A DNA stretch of 64,000 nucleotides. Source: Thermoflexus hugenholtzii JAD2 (GTDB taxonomy: Bacteria > Chloroflexota > Anaerolineae > J036 > Brachytrichaceae). Location of the stretch: NCBI GenBank assembly GCA_945877855.1, contig CAMDWA010000002.1, positions 27,151 to 91,150 on the forward strand, in the 5' to 3' direction. This document shows, one piece after another, positions 18,101 to 26,616 of this stretch; within the stretch, counting starts at the first letter, position 1, and the number at the start of each line of letters is the position of its first letter. The notes under the pieces were generated by a model. The model did no database searches. It saw only the letters and a program-made list of their open reading frames with translations, and had not been told where the DNA came from. The position numbers were made by a program, and so were the translations under genes.

Positions 18101-19465
18101 AAAACCGATGCCGAGATCCATCATGTTTTGCGGGCGCTGGCTGGCAAACCCATTCCACCCGGCCCCAGCGGCGCACCCACGCGTGGCATGGCGCACGTAT
18201 TGCCCACAGGTCGCAATTTTTACTCCCTCGACCCGCGAGCCGTGCCGAGCCAACTTGCGTGGCGCGTCGGCCAAACTTTGGCCGATCAAAGCATTGAACG
18301 CTATCGCCAAGAAACCGGCAAATTCCCTGAAACGGTAGGACTAACCTTGTGGGGAACCAGTGCCATGCGCACACATGGCGACGATGTGGCCCAAGCCCTT
18401 GCCCTGATGGGGGTGCGCCCCATTTGGCAGACCGCCAATCGGCGCGTAACTGGCGTGGCCCTTATTCCGCTCAGCGAATTGGGCCGCCCACGGGTAAATG
18501 TCTTGATGCGCATCAGCGGCATGTTCCGCGATGCTTATCCGCACTTAATCGAGTTGTTGGACGACGCAGTGAAGTTGGCGACTGAATGTGACGAGCCACT
18601 CAGCCAAAATGCGGTGCTCAGTTATTTTGTTAATGAGCGGGCACGTTTGTTGGCCCAAGGGTTAACAGATAGCGAGGCACTTAACCGTGCCCGTTATCGC
18701 ATTTTTGGAAGCAAACCCGGTGCATACGGCGCGGGCATTTTGCCGCTGATCGAAGAAGGCAACTGGAAAGATATCAATGATTTTGCACAAGTGTTTGTGG
18801 CGTGGGGCGGCTATGCCTACACCCGTGAGGTCTTTGGCGTGGATGCGCGTGACGAATTTAAGCAAGTATTGCGCGTGACCCAAGTTGCCATTAAAAACCA
18901 AGATAACCGCGAACACGATATTTATGACAGTGATGATTATTTGCAATTTCATGGCGGCATGATCGCCGCCATTCGTAGCATGAGCGGGGTCGCGCCCAAA
19001 GCCTATTTTGGCGACAGCAGCGACCCCGCCCGTAGCAAGGTGCGCGATTTGCGCGACGAAAGCACCCGTGTTTTTCGCAGCCGCGTGGCAAACCCCAAAT
19101 GGATCACCAGCATGATGCGGCATGGCTATAAAGGCGGGCTAGAAATGGCGGCGACTGTTGATTATTTGTTTGGCTACGACGCCACCAGCGATGTGTTAGA
19201 TGATTGGCAATATGCTGATGTCGCGCAAAAATATACGTTGGACAAGCATGTACAAGATTTCCTTAAACAGTCAAATCCTTGGGCATTGCAAAGCATGTTG
19301 CGACGCCTGCTCGAGGCGATTGAGCGCGGTATGTGGGCCGCCGATGACGACATGAAGCAACGCCTACTGGCTGAACTCGCCAAATTGGGCGGCGATTTGG
19401 AAGATTGGATGGAGATGGCGTGGCAGAAAAGTGAAAATTTAAAATTGAAGATGGAACAAAGATGA
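15200..19465 (+). CDS. cobN: Cobaltochelatase large subunit CobN with N-terminal [2Fe-2S] domain, interrupted by an in-frame TGA
   Basis: CobN inserts cobalt into hydrogenobyrinate a,c-diamide using ATP and an AAA+ partner complex. From ATG 15200 the frame encodes a ferredoxin-like domain (VCRG, TGA at 15284-15286, CCGHVERGYAPVPV, then ACLGPCSLAN), followed by the long CobN/BchH body with HMGKHGTLEWLPGK, NLYSLDPRAVP-like FYSLDPRAVPS and GGYAYTRE segments. Without readthrough, translation could only restart at GTG 15320, giving 1381 residues and losing the first Cys pair of the Fe-S site. The product with the TGA decoded would be 1421 residues. Apart from this codon there are no stops or frameshifts, and flanking family residues are intact. 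A 67-bp fold-back repeat is translated in frame (residues ~929-951). The stop overlaps cobB by 4 bp (ATGA). Confidence 0.88.
15284..15286 (+). other. In-frame TGA in the CobN Fe-S domain (candidate selenocysteine codon)
   Basis: The codon follows TGT CGT GGG and precedes TGT TGT GGT, giving CRG-U-CCG if read as selenocysteine; my recollection of the family is CRGCCCG at this place. Two hairpins follow: an 8-bp stem with a UAGAA loop starting 6 nt after the TGA, and TGCACC/GGTGCA with a CGTGCC loop whose first base is 33 nt after it. The latter meets loose bacterial SECIS criteria. A nonsense mutation is the main alternative. Confidence 0.5.
17986..18052. repeat. In-frame fold-back repeat inside cobN
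   Basis: Arms 17986-18016 and 18022-18052 are perfect 31-bp complements with a 5-nt loop (outer arm CACCCCTCGCTCCTCCCAAC). The repeat is read through as a Ser/Pro/Gly/Glu-rich insert between family blocks RCRELIRDFL and LTFIRDTLLPN. Confidence 0.92.
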
Positions 19466-20850
19466 ATATTCCACGCATTATCATCGCCGCGACGCACAGC
19501 GGCGCAGGCAAAACCACGTTTGCAGCAGGCTTAATTGCCGCCTGTCGGGCGCGAGGGTTGCGTGTTGCGCCTTTCAAAATTGGCCCAGATTATATTGACC
19601 CGTCATATCACGCATTGGCGGCGGGTGCGCCATGCCACAATCTCGATACGTGGATGCTGCCGCCGGAACGGGTGCGCGAGTCATTTGTGCGACGCTGCAA
19701 AAACGCTGACCTCGCCATCATCGAAGGGGTGATGGGGTTATTTGATGGCAAAGCCGCCGATGACGATGTGGGCAGCGCGGCGCATGTGGCGCGGTTGCTC
19801 GATGCCCCCATTGTTTTAGTATTAGATGCCCGCGCCATGGCGCGCACAGCGGCGGTGTTGGTCAAAGGCATTGCCGATTTTGACCCACGTTTGCACATTG
19901 GTGGGTTTGTGGCAAATCGGGTGGGTAGCGCTGGCCATGCAAAACTTATTGCCCAAGCTGCCGAATCAATTGCGTCACCGCCTATGATTGGGCATTTGGT
20001 GCGCAATGATGCCTTGGTATTGCCCGAACGCCATCTCGGGCTTGTGCCCACCAACGAGTCTGGGCAATGGCACACTTGGCTGAGCGAGGTACAACGCCAA
20101 ATTGAGGCCAGTGTCAATCTTGATCAGCTATTGGCACTCGCCAACAACGCCCCCGCCACTTTGCCTGAGTATGGAATCTCTGGCAATAAGCCCAATCATT
20201 CACCCAAACAGTGTCGTATCGCCATTGCCCGCGATGCGGCATTTTCGTTTATTTACGAAGATAATTTAGATTTGTTAATTGAGGCGGGCGCACAGCTTGC
20301 GTTTTTTAGCCCATTGACCGACACAAAGCTACCCGACGACACGCAAGGTCTTTATCTTGGCGGTGGCTTCCCAGAGTTATACGCGAGTGAATTGTCGGCC
20401 AATGTCGCCATGCGGCACAGCATTCAAGCCGCCAGCCGCGCCGGCATGCCCATTTATGCCGAATGTGGCGGATTAATGTATCTCACCGAAACCATTATTG
20501 ACCAACAGGGGCAAGGTTATGCAATGGTTGGCGTGTTGGCGGGCACATCTCAAATGTCGCCACGCCTGACGCTGGGCTACCGCGAAGTTGCTGCGATGCA
20601 AGATAATTGGCTGTGGCAGGCTGGCGAAACCATGCGCGGTCACGAATTTCACTATTCAAATTGGAGCGAAAGCCCTACCAATGTGTCATCTTTGTATCGA
20701 GCTGCGGCCCCCGCGCCTTGGCAAACTGAGGGCGCGATCATTGGCAACACCTTGGCCTCGTATGTGCATTTACATTGGCTGGCAAAACCCGAATTGGCGA
20801 TTCGGTTTGTGGCGGCGGGGAAGGATTGGGGGATGAGGATTAGAGATTGA
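19462..20850 (+). CDS. cobB: Cobyrinate/hydrogenobyrinate a,c-diamide synthase
   Basis: A 462-residue CobB/CbiA glutamine amidotransferase that amidates the a and c carboxylates of the corrin ring. The N-terminal ATPase domain opens with IIIAATHSGAGKTTFAAGL and contains FKIGPDYIDPSYH and EGVMGLFDG. The C-terminal class I-like amidotransferase domain has the nucleophile Cys in PIYAECGGLMYL and the GHEFHYS motif. Its ATG overlaps the cobN stop (ATGA), so the two are translationally coupled. In the CobN pathway the substrate is hydrogenobyrinic acid, made before cobalt insertion, so the CobB name fits; the family alone does not separate CobB from CbiA. Confidence 0.94.
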   Translation: MNIPRIIIAATHSGAGKTTFAAGLIAACRARGLRVAPFKIGPDYIDPSYHALAAGAPCHNLDTWMLPPERVRESFVRRCKNADLAIIEGVMGLFDGKAADDDVGSAAHVARLLDAPIVLVLDARAMARTAAVLVKGIADFDPRLHIGGFVANRVGSAGHAKLIAQAAESIASPPMIGHLVRNDALVLPERHLGLVPTNESGQWHTWLSEVQRQIEASVNLDQLLALANNAPATLPEYGISGNKPNHSPKQCRIAIARDAAFSFIYEDNLDLLIEAGAQLAFFSPLTDTKLPDDTQGLYLGGGFPELYASELSANVAMRHSIQAASRAGMPIYAECGGLMYLTETIIDQQGQGYAMVGVLAGTSQMSPRLTLGYREVAAMQDNWLWQAGETMRGHEFHYSNWSESPTNVSSLYRAAAPAPWQTEGAIIGNTLASYVHLHWLAKPELAIRFVAAGKDWGMRIRD

Positions 20851-20863
20851 AAATTGTAAAGAT

Positions 20864-21098
20864 CTAGTGGTTAGTTAAGCCAATTTGTAGAATATTGCCT
20901 TCGATGTCGAGTTGTAAAAGATTGCATTCGAACGGCGATCAATCGCCGTTCTACGTAACAACGCCCACTACGCGGGCTGAAAAATTAGCCCGCATAGCGG
21001 GCGTTGTTATGTAGCGCGGGGATTGATCCCCGCGCGGACGCGATACGCCGCATTTTGCCATTTGTAGGTTTCTATAAATTAGCTTAACTGACCACTAG
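20864..21098. mobile_element. MITE-like element with ~29-bp terminal inverted repeats
   Basis: Ends 20864-20892 and 21070-21098 are inverted repeats (CTAGTGGTTAGTTAAGC and relatives, about 26 of 29 matching). Inside are nested hairpins: CGGCGATCAATCGCCG, a stem of AACAACGCCC with GGGCGTTGTT, and GCGGGGATTGATCCCCGC. It has no coding capacity. It lies between cobB and cbiB in an otherwise tight cluster. A diverged internal relative occurs at 23395-23510. The CTAG at each end may be a target duplication, but it is palindromic so this cannot be decided. Confidence 0.75.
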
Positions 21099-21099
21099 T

Positions 21100-21133
21100 C
21101 TGAAATCCCTAATCTTTAATCTCCAATCCATTC
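21100..21133. repeat. AATCYYY heptamer array before cbiB
   Basis: Units AATCCCT, AATCTTT, AATCTCC and AATCC end a few bases before the cbiB ATG. The unit type equals the array before the hydrolase gene at 2.8 kb. Confidence 0.7.
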
Positions 21134-21135
21134 TT

Positions 21136-22041
21136 ATGATCATCTTCATCACTTGGATCCTCGATTTATGGCTAGGTGAGCCGCCAGTGCGGCTACATCC
21201 TGTCATTTGGATAGGCAATTATTTGCGCTGGGTGCGCAAACGCTTGCCGCCCACCTTTTGGGCCGGTGCATTGGCATGGTTGGGCGGAGCGATTGTCGTT
21301 TTTGGCATTGCACTCTTCATTACACAAATTTTAAATTTTAAATTTTTCATTTTAAATTTACTCACCAGCGCCTTGTTGCTAAAGACACTCATTGCATGGC
21401 GGGCGCTGCGTGAGGCGGCCAATGAGGTGCTGAACGCGCCAGACTTGCCCGAAATGCGCAAAATGCTGTCGTGGCATTTGGTCAGTCGCAACACCAGCGA
21501 GCTAAGTGAAGCCGAGGTGTGTGGCGCGACAATTGAATCGGTGGCCGAAAATTTGAGTGATTCGCTCATTGCGCCGCTGTTTTGGTTTGTGATCGGGCAA
21601 ATATTGGGCGGGGACAACCTGCCACTCGGCTTGGCTTTTGCCGCGCTGTATCGTTACACCAACACCGCCGACGCCATGTGGGGCTATCGCACCCCCGAAC
21701 TCGAATATTTTGGCAAATGGACGGCGCGGCTCGACGACGTGCTTAACCTCATCCCCTCACGGCTGACGGCTTTGCTCATTTGTGTTTGTTCGGGCAACGC
21801 CCGCTCATGGCAAATTTGGTGGCGCGACGGCCTCAGCACCCCTTCGCCCAACGCCGGACAACCCATGAGTGCCGCTGCTGGGGCGCTTAACGTGCGGCTG
21901 ACCAAACGCAATTTATACGATCTCGGGCGCGAATTGCCTGATCCAACCAAACTCGATGGCACACGTGCCATCACCCTGTGCGCCCGTGCCGCTTGGATTG
22001 GGGTGATCGGTTACGCTGCCATCAATTTTTTTGCCCAATGA
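21136..22041 (+). CDS. cbiB: Adenosylcobinamide-phosphate synthase (CbiB/CobD)
   Basis: A 301-residue membrane protein that attaches aminopropanol (or its phosphate) to adenosylcobyric acid. Seen: the family N-terminus LDLWLGEPPVRLHPVIWIGNY, then SRNTSELSEAEVCGATIESVAENLSDSLIAPLFW, and TPSPNAGQPMSAAAGAL near the C-terminus. About five hydrophobic segments. Residues ~56-75 (TQILNFKFFILNLL) are encoded by an AAATTTT heptamer stretch (21328-21360) inside a transmembrane region, which looks like an in-frame repeat tolerated because it is hydrophobic. Its stop overlaps the next gene by 4 bp. Confidence 0.94.
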   Translation: MIIFITWILDLWLGEPPVRLHPVIWIGNYLRWVRKRLPPTFWAGALAWLGGAIVVFGIALFITQILNFKFFILNLLTSALLLKTLIAWRALREAANEVLNAPDLPEMRKMLSWHLVSRNTSELSEAEVCGATIESVAENLSDSLIAPLFWFVIGQILGGDNLPLGLAFAALYRYTNTADAMWGYRTPELEYFGKWTARLDDVLNLIPSRLTALLICVCSGNARSWQIWWRDGLSTPSPNAGQPMSAAAGALNVRLTKRNLYDLGRELPDPTKLDGTRAITLCARAAWIGVIGYAAINFFAQ

Positions 22042-23078
22042 AACCCTATTTGCCACTATTATCCCGCGCCACCCACGGCGGCCCGCAAGCCGCCAACGAA
22101 AATATCATTGACTTTTCGGTCAATACCAACCCACTTGGTCCCAACCCCATGCTCATGCAAATTTGGCGCGAGGCCGATTTGGTTGGCTACCCCGACCCGT
22201 ATTACACCGTCGCACGTAGCGCATTGGCAAACATGCACCAGTGGTCGGTGGATGGCGTGGTGCTGGGCGTGGGCGCGAGCGAATTGTTGCACCGCATTGC
22301 ACGGGTGTTCATCGGCCCCGATGACGCGGTGTATAGCCTAGATGCGCCATTTGGCGAATTTGAACGGGCGGTGGCGTTACAACGTGGGCGCTTAAGTGTT
22401 GCCCCGCGTCAGTCCGACCTAACCGCCTTTGCTGCAACCTTGCAGCAGCGTTTTCACAGCATTGTCTATTTATCAAATCCACACAATCCTAGCGGGCATC
22501 TCTATTCACCCGCTCAATTGGCCCCATTGCTGGCAAACGAACAAACGTTGGTGGTGCTAGATGAGGCATATGCGCCTTTCGCCGCCACTGCGTATGATTG
22601 GCCGTGCCAGCCTAACCTCATTCGCGTGTGGTCGCCGAGCAAAGCGCATGGATTATTGGGCATGAGGATGGCTTATGTACTGGCGCACCCCGATACCGCC
22701 CAATTGTTGCAAAATGCTCAACCAGCGTGGGCCATCCCATCAGCAACGGCAGCAGCATTGGCGGCCTTGCCCGATCAAAGCGACTTTTTGCAGCGCACCC
22801 TGCCGCAAGTGCGGGCGTGGTCCAACGACTTGGCGCTGGCATTGGGGGCACAGCCGAGCGGCATTCATTATTTTATGCTGCGGGTAAATAACGCGGCCCA
22901 AACCGCAGCGCGGCTGCTGGCGTTAGGCATTCGCGTGCGCAATTGCGCCTCGTTTGGCTACCCGCAACATATTCGTATTGCGACCCGTATGCCAGAGGTT
23001 GATCGGGTGTTGGTGGAGGCGCTGGCGTTCAAAATATCTCCGGTCAATCAGCTTTATTTGTTGGCAGTGAGTGATTAA
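22038..23078 (+). CDS. cobC: Threonine-phosphate decarboxylase (CobC/CobD type aminotransferase fold)
   Basis: A 346-residue PLP enzyme of fold type I that makes (R)-1-aminopropan-2-yl phosphate for CbiB. The PLP Lys202 is in SPSKAHGLLGMRMAY. Also present are the N-terminal HGG with NENIIDFSVNTNPLGP, the VYLSNPHNPSGHLY motif and LVVLDEAYAPF. I start at ATG 22038, which overlaps the cbiB stop (ATGA); an ORF extension to 21978 reads into cbiB. Synteny with cbiB makes the threonine-phosphate role much likelier than histidinol-phosphate aminotransferase. Nomenclature differs: CobC in Pseudomonas, CobD in Salmonella. Confidence 0.9.
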   Translation: MKPYLPLLSRATHGGPQAANENIIDFSVNTNPLGPNPMLMQIWREADLVGYPDPYYTVARSALANMHQWSVDGVVLGVGASELLHRIARVFIGPDDAVYSLDAPFGEFERAVALQRGRLSVAPRQSDLTAFAATLQQRFHSIVYLSNPHNPSGHLYSPAQLAPLLANEQTLVVLDEAYAPFAATAYDWPCQPNLIRVWSPSKAHGLLGMRMAYVLAHPDTAQLLQNAQPAWAIPSATAAALAALPDQSDFLQRTLPQVRAWSNDLALALGAQPSGIHYFMLRVNNAAQTAARLLALGIRVRNCASFGYPQHIRIATRMPEVDRVLVEALAFKISPVNQLYLLAVSD

Positions 23079-23373
23079 TGAAATCACTTGCGTGTAGAAA
23101 TGTTGACGACAACGCCCATAGGTTTATTGTTGCACCAGATGAGGTGTTGTCGTAAAGCGCCTCTGAATCTGCGAATGTATCGCCACCTATAGCCGGTAAT
23201 AGGCTGATCAATGATTGTAGCTGCTTCGCTAGCACAGAGACGGTCGGATAGTTAAGATGCACGCAAGTGTCTGGCATGCCAGCGCCTGTTGCAACAGGGT
23301 CTGTTTTTTTTGTTTTAACCGTATTTACGCATGTCACTTGTGAGCTAATAGACAAATAAATTAAACATCGCAT
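23044..23373 (-). CDS. Hypothetical protein (weak)
   Basis: A 109-residue reading frame convergent with cobC and overlapping its end by 35 bp. It has a short hydrophobic start and a DPVATGAGMPDTCVHL segment, but no domain I recognise. There is no clear ribosome-binding site. It may be a real small secreted protein, a remnant, or chance. Confidence 0.25.
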   Translation of the reverse strand: MRCLIYLSISSQVTCVNTVKTKKTDPVATGAGMPDTCVHLNYPTVSVLAKQLQSLISLLPAIGGDTFADSEALYDNTSSGATINLWALSSTFLHASDFINHSLPTNKAD

Positions 23374-23394
23374 ATTTACGGTAAGACATCACTG

Positions 23395-23510
23395 CCATTA
23401 GAAATGGCGGGCTGGGCATACAAAGCCCACTTTCGCGGGCTAATAATTTAGACTGCGAAGGCGGTCTTTGTGTGCCCAGCCCGGGATTTTAATCCTCGCG
23501 CTGAGGGCAT
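23395..23510. repeat. Diverged relative of the 20.9-kb MITE core
   Basis: A long hairpin: GGGCTGGGCATACAAAGCCC pairs with GGTCTTTGTGTGCCCAGCCC. The middle CGCGGGCTAATAATTTAG and the trailing CGGGATTTTAATCCTCGCGC parallel the internal parts of the element at 20.9-21.1 kb. Terminal repeats are not recognisable. Confidence 0.6.
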
Positions 23511-23757
23511 AGATTAAATATGCTATGGGCAAACAGAGCCGCCGATATCATATGACCTATGCGCGATCTTTGTTTTATTTATCTATAAGAAACGCTACAA
23601 ACTGGGCAAGAAACGGCAAACTATCGCTGGGTAATTCGTTGACTAGCGCAATAATTTTTTGCCGTGGCGGGGTTAGCATGGAGATTGTAGTTGTTTTTTG
23701 TCAACATTATATATTATATGCAAATTGCAATCTGGCGCTATGCTTTGCCCATGAAAC

Positions 23758-23949
23758 CCACTATGCCTTGGGGTGTGCCAAAATGGGCCAATTGTGGTGG
23801 TTTACCCTGATGGGGTGTGGTATCAACATGTTGATGAGGTGGGTCTCAAACGCATTGTCGATGAACACCTAAAAGGGAATAGACCTGTAGAAGATTTGGT
23901 TTTTCATCGGCTGGTAGCAGCCGATGATGAAACAATAATAACCGAGTAA
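23758..23949 (+). pseudogene. Truncated copy of the cob-cluster [2Fe-2S] ferredoxin
   Basis: Translated from the CTA-TGC-CTT frame it gives [19 protein letters not shown], then [15 protein letters not shown] and [15 protein letters not shown], closely matching the second half of the protein at 13162-13482. The first half, with the C-x4-C pair, is absent and a stop (TGA) lies just upstream in frame, so this is a 5'-truncated remnant. It precedes the broken second cobO, mirroring the order ferredoxin then cobO of the intact locus (there with cbtB and cbtA between). Confidence 0.8.
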
Positions 23950-24001
23950 ATTGGATTGAGTGTTATATGCCGCAGAAATATGGCATTTAAAATTTAAAAA
24001 T

Positions 24002-24597
24002 ATGTCTGATAACCCTGAATTACTTTCAACCGACGAAGCCAAAGCCAAACGTAATGAGGCCCGCCAAAATCGTAAAAAGAAAGGCCTCATCATTGTCAAC
24101 ACCGGCGATGGCAAAGGCAAAACAACCGCTGCCCTCGGCATTTTGTTGCGGGCGTGGGGGCGCGATATGCGCATCGGCGGTATTCAATTTTTTAAGCACG
24201 AGACCGCCAGTTTTGGCGAGCTAAAAGCGCTGAAAAAATGGGCGTTGAACTAACCCCGATGGGCGATGGCTTTACGTGGACAAGCAAGGATTTGGACGAA
24301 ACCCAAGCCAAAGCGCTGAATGGTTGGGAAGTCGCCAAACAAAAAATTGCCAGTGGCAATTACGATATCTTTTTGCTTGATGAATTTACCTATGTGATGT
24401 CGTTTGGCTGGGTTGACCCAAAGGTGGCGGTGGAATGGCTCAAGGTCAACAAACCACCTATGCTGCACCTCATCATCACCGATCGCCAAGCCCCGCCCGA
24501 ATTGGTCGAGTTGGCCGATTTGGTCACCGAAATGACGTTGGTCAAACATCCATTTCAGGAACAAGGCATTTTGGCCCAACCGGGGATTGAGTTTTAG
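24002..24597 (+). pseudogene. cobO: Second cobO copy with a one-base frameshift in a poly-A run
   Basis: The two halves (24002 to ~24237, then 24238-24597 in the next frame) together match the intact CobO almost residue for residue, with the P-loop [14 protein letters not shown] and the C-terminal ILAQPGIEF. The only lesion is A6 instead of A7 in CTGAAAAAATGG at ~24231-24236, which turns KKMGVE into KKWALN and a stop. Everything else is conserved, so the lesion is very recent, a sequencing or assembly error in a homopolymer, or corrected by transcriptional slippage. The copy stands outside the tight cluster, after a truncated ferredoxin. Confidence 0.88.
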
Positions 24598-24706
24598 CCA
24601 TGGGCCATGAGCTATGAGCTTTGAGCTATGAGCCATGAGCTATGAGCCATGAGCCACGAATCGCTAGTGAAAAGCTCATGGCTCATAGCTCACGGCTCAT
24701 AGCTCG
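24597..24706. repeat. Fold-back GAGCTAT / GAGCCAT heptamer array
   Basis: About seven units of ATGAGCTATGAGCCATGAG, a short spacer with CGAATCGCTAGTG, then complementary GCTCATGGCTCATAGCTC. Same unit family as the array at 5.7-5.96 kb, in both orientations. Confidence 0.9.
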
Positions 24707-24849
24707 TAAAGGGCTTTGGCGTAGTGGAGCATTTGGCATTATTAGAATGTATCGGATTACACTAATAGGCCTATAATCTATGATGTGTATGTAAGCCAGT
24801 TTTAGAGCGGTTTACATATAGTATTGGAGAAAAGGAGAATAATCCCAAA

Positions 24850-26613
24850 ATGATGAAAAATAAAGTCCTAACTGTAAGCAGCTTGGCTGCGGTGACGACG
24901 TTGGTGCTGGCGGCGTGCGCGCCTGCCCCTACCCCCGCCCCAAAGCCAACCGATGCGCCAAAGCCTGCGGCAACTGCTGCCCCAGCCCCAACCACGGCCC
25001 CTGCGCCCACCACCGCGCCAGCCCCAACTGCCGCCCCAAAGCCAACCGAAGCGCCCAAGCCCGCCGAATTCAAGCCTTCTAAACTTGAGTCTGCGGATTG
25101 CAAAGCTGGCGAAATCAAGTCGATGGAGTCAGTAGACAAGTTGACCTTTAAATTCACTTTGTGTGAGCCAGACCCCGCCTTTCCTTATAAGGTCACAGGC
25201 AGTTCATTTGGCATTCATCAAAAAGAGGTGCTCGAGAAATCAGGCGGCGATGCCAAGAAGATCAGCGAAAACCCTGTTGGCACTGGCCCCTATATGCTAA
25301 AAGAATGGAAGCGTGGTGATTCGGTCAACTTTACCGCCAACGATAAATGGTGGGGTGGCGCAATCAAGAACAAAGGCCTCGTCATTCGCTGGAGCAAAGA
25401 AGCCGCACAAGCGCTGCTCGAATTGAAGTCGGGCAATGCCGATGCGATTGAAAAGGTTGCCACCGAAGACTTTGATGCGGTCAAGAAAGACCCCAAGCTA
25501 AAGTTGGTGCCAATTGAGCCATTGAACATTTTCTATGTCGGTCTCAACAATACCAAGGCCCCATTTGATAATGAAAAAGTGCGCCAAGCATTCGCTATGG
25601 CGATTGACCGCAAGAAGATCATTGACGACTATTACCCAGCCGGCTCACTCGTCGCCAACAGCTTTGTGCCACCCAGCTTTGTGCCGGGTTCATCACCCAA
25701 TGTCAAATATTGGGAATATGACCCCAAGAAGGCCAAGGCCATGCTCGAAGAAGCCAAATTCGATTTCAACAAAGAAATCCCATTAGGGTATCGTGAAGTC
25801 GTGCGTGTATATTTGCCCAGCCCGGGCAAAGTCGGTCAAGAAATTCAAGCCCAACTCAAGCAAATTGGCGTGAAGATCAAGTTGGAGCCAAAGGAAAGCG
25901 GCACATTCTTGAAGAGCGCAGCAGCGGGTAGTGAAACCATGACCTTGCTCGGATGGGGCGCCGACTACCCCGATGCCACTAACTTCTATGACACTCACGT
26001 CGGCCCCAATAAGAAAGACTTTGGTAAGCCTTGGGATGACATTGTGGCCCAAATGAGAATTGGTGGCACCACCAGCGACAACGCCAAGCGCCAAGCCGCT
26101 TATGACAAAGTAAACGAGTTGATCAAGCAACACGTGCCCATGATCCCAATTGCACACGGCTTTAGTGCCCAAGGGTATTCGGCGGCAGTGGAAGGCGCAC
26201 ATGCCAACCCATTGACCCCCAATGAATATCACAAGATGAAGGGTGCCAAAGATACATTTGTGTATGTTCAAGCTGGTGAACCCATTAGCTTAGACTGCGC
26301 CGATGAATCTGACGGTGAAACCTTCAACGTTTGTGGTCAGATTTACGAACAATTGCTCAGCTTCAAGCCGGGCACAGTCGAAATCGCCCCGGCCTTGGCA
26401 ACCGAATACAAGGGCAACCCAGAAGCAACCGAATGGGTCTTCAAGCTCCGCCCGGGCGTGAAGTTCCATAACGGGGCTGAATTGGATGCCAATGACGTAT
26501 TCATTTCATTTGCCCGCCAATGGGATGCCAGCCACCCATTGCACAAAGGCAATACTGGCGACTTCGGTTACTTCGCCGATTATTTCGGTGGTTTCTTAAA
26601 CGCCAAGAAATAG
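24850..26613 (+). CDS. Family 5 (peptide-type) ABC solute-binding lipoprotein with permuted domain order
   Basis: A 587-residue lipoprotein: signal peptide and lipobox VLAAC (Cys ~24), an Ala/Pro/Thr/Lys linker to ~75, then SBP_bac_5 sequence. The order is unusual. Residues ~75-455 carry what is normally the middle and C-terminal part (NPVGTGPYMLKEW, PFDNEKVRQAFAMAIDR, LGWGADYPD, HVPMIPIAHG). Residues ~460-587 carry what normally stands at the N-terminus (DTFVYVQAGEPISLDCADESDG, IYEQLLSFKPGT, PALATEY, WVFKLRPGVKFHNGAELDANDV), ending GGFLNAKK. The protein is therefore circularly permuted relative to DppA/OppA. An AAGGAG site precedes the ATG. Two permease genes follow; the ligand is probably a peptide but is not determinable. 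Confidence 0.9.
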   Translation: MMKNKVLTVSSLAAVTTLVLAACAPAPTPAPKPTDAPKPAATAAPAPTTAPAPTTAPAPTAAPKPTEAPKPAEFKPSKLESADCKAGEIKSMESVDKLTFKFTLCEPDPAFPYKVTGSSFGIHQKEVLEKSGGDAKKISENPVGTGPYMLKEWKRGDSVNFTANDKWWGGAIKNKGLVIRWSKEAAQALLELKSGNADAIEKVATEDFDAVKKDPKLKLVPIEPLNIFYVGLNNTKAPFDNEKVRQAFAMAIDRKKIIDDYYPAGSLVANSFVPPSFVPGSSPNVKYWEYDPKKAKAMLEEAKFDFNKEIPLGYREVVRVYLPSPGKVGQEIQAQLKQIGVKIKLEPKESGTFLKSAAAGSETMTLLGWGADYPDATNFYDTHVGPNKKDFGKPWDDIVAQMRIGGTTSDNAKRQAAYDKVNELIKQHVPMIPIAHGFSAQGYSAAVEGAHANPLTPNEYHKMKGAKDTFVYVQAGEPISLDCADESDGETFNVCGQIYEQLLSFKPGTVEIAPALATEYKGNPEATEWVFKLRPGVKFHNGAELDANDVFISFARQWDASHPLHKGNTGDFGYFADYFGGFLNAKK

Positions 26614-26616
26614 CTT

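Noticed and set aside
23525..23872. 115-residue plus-strand frame overlapping the truncated ferredoxin
   Set aside because: It reads the ferredoxin remnant in a wrong frame, and its upstream half has no similarity.
24002..24597. Programmed frameshift in the second cobO
   Set aside because: The A6 run resembles a slippery site, but no downstream stimulatory structure or SD-like element was evident, and the intact paralogue with A7 makes mutation or sequencing error the simpler explanation.
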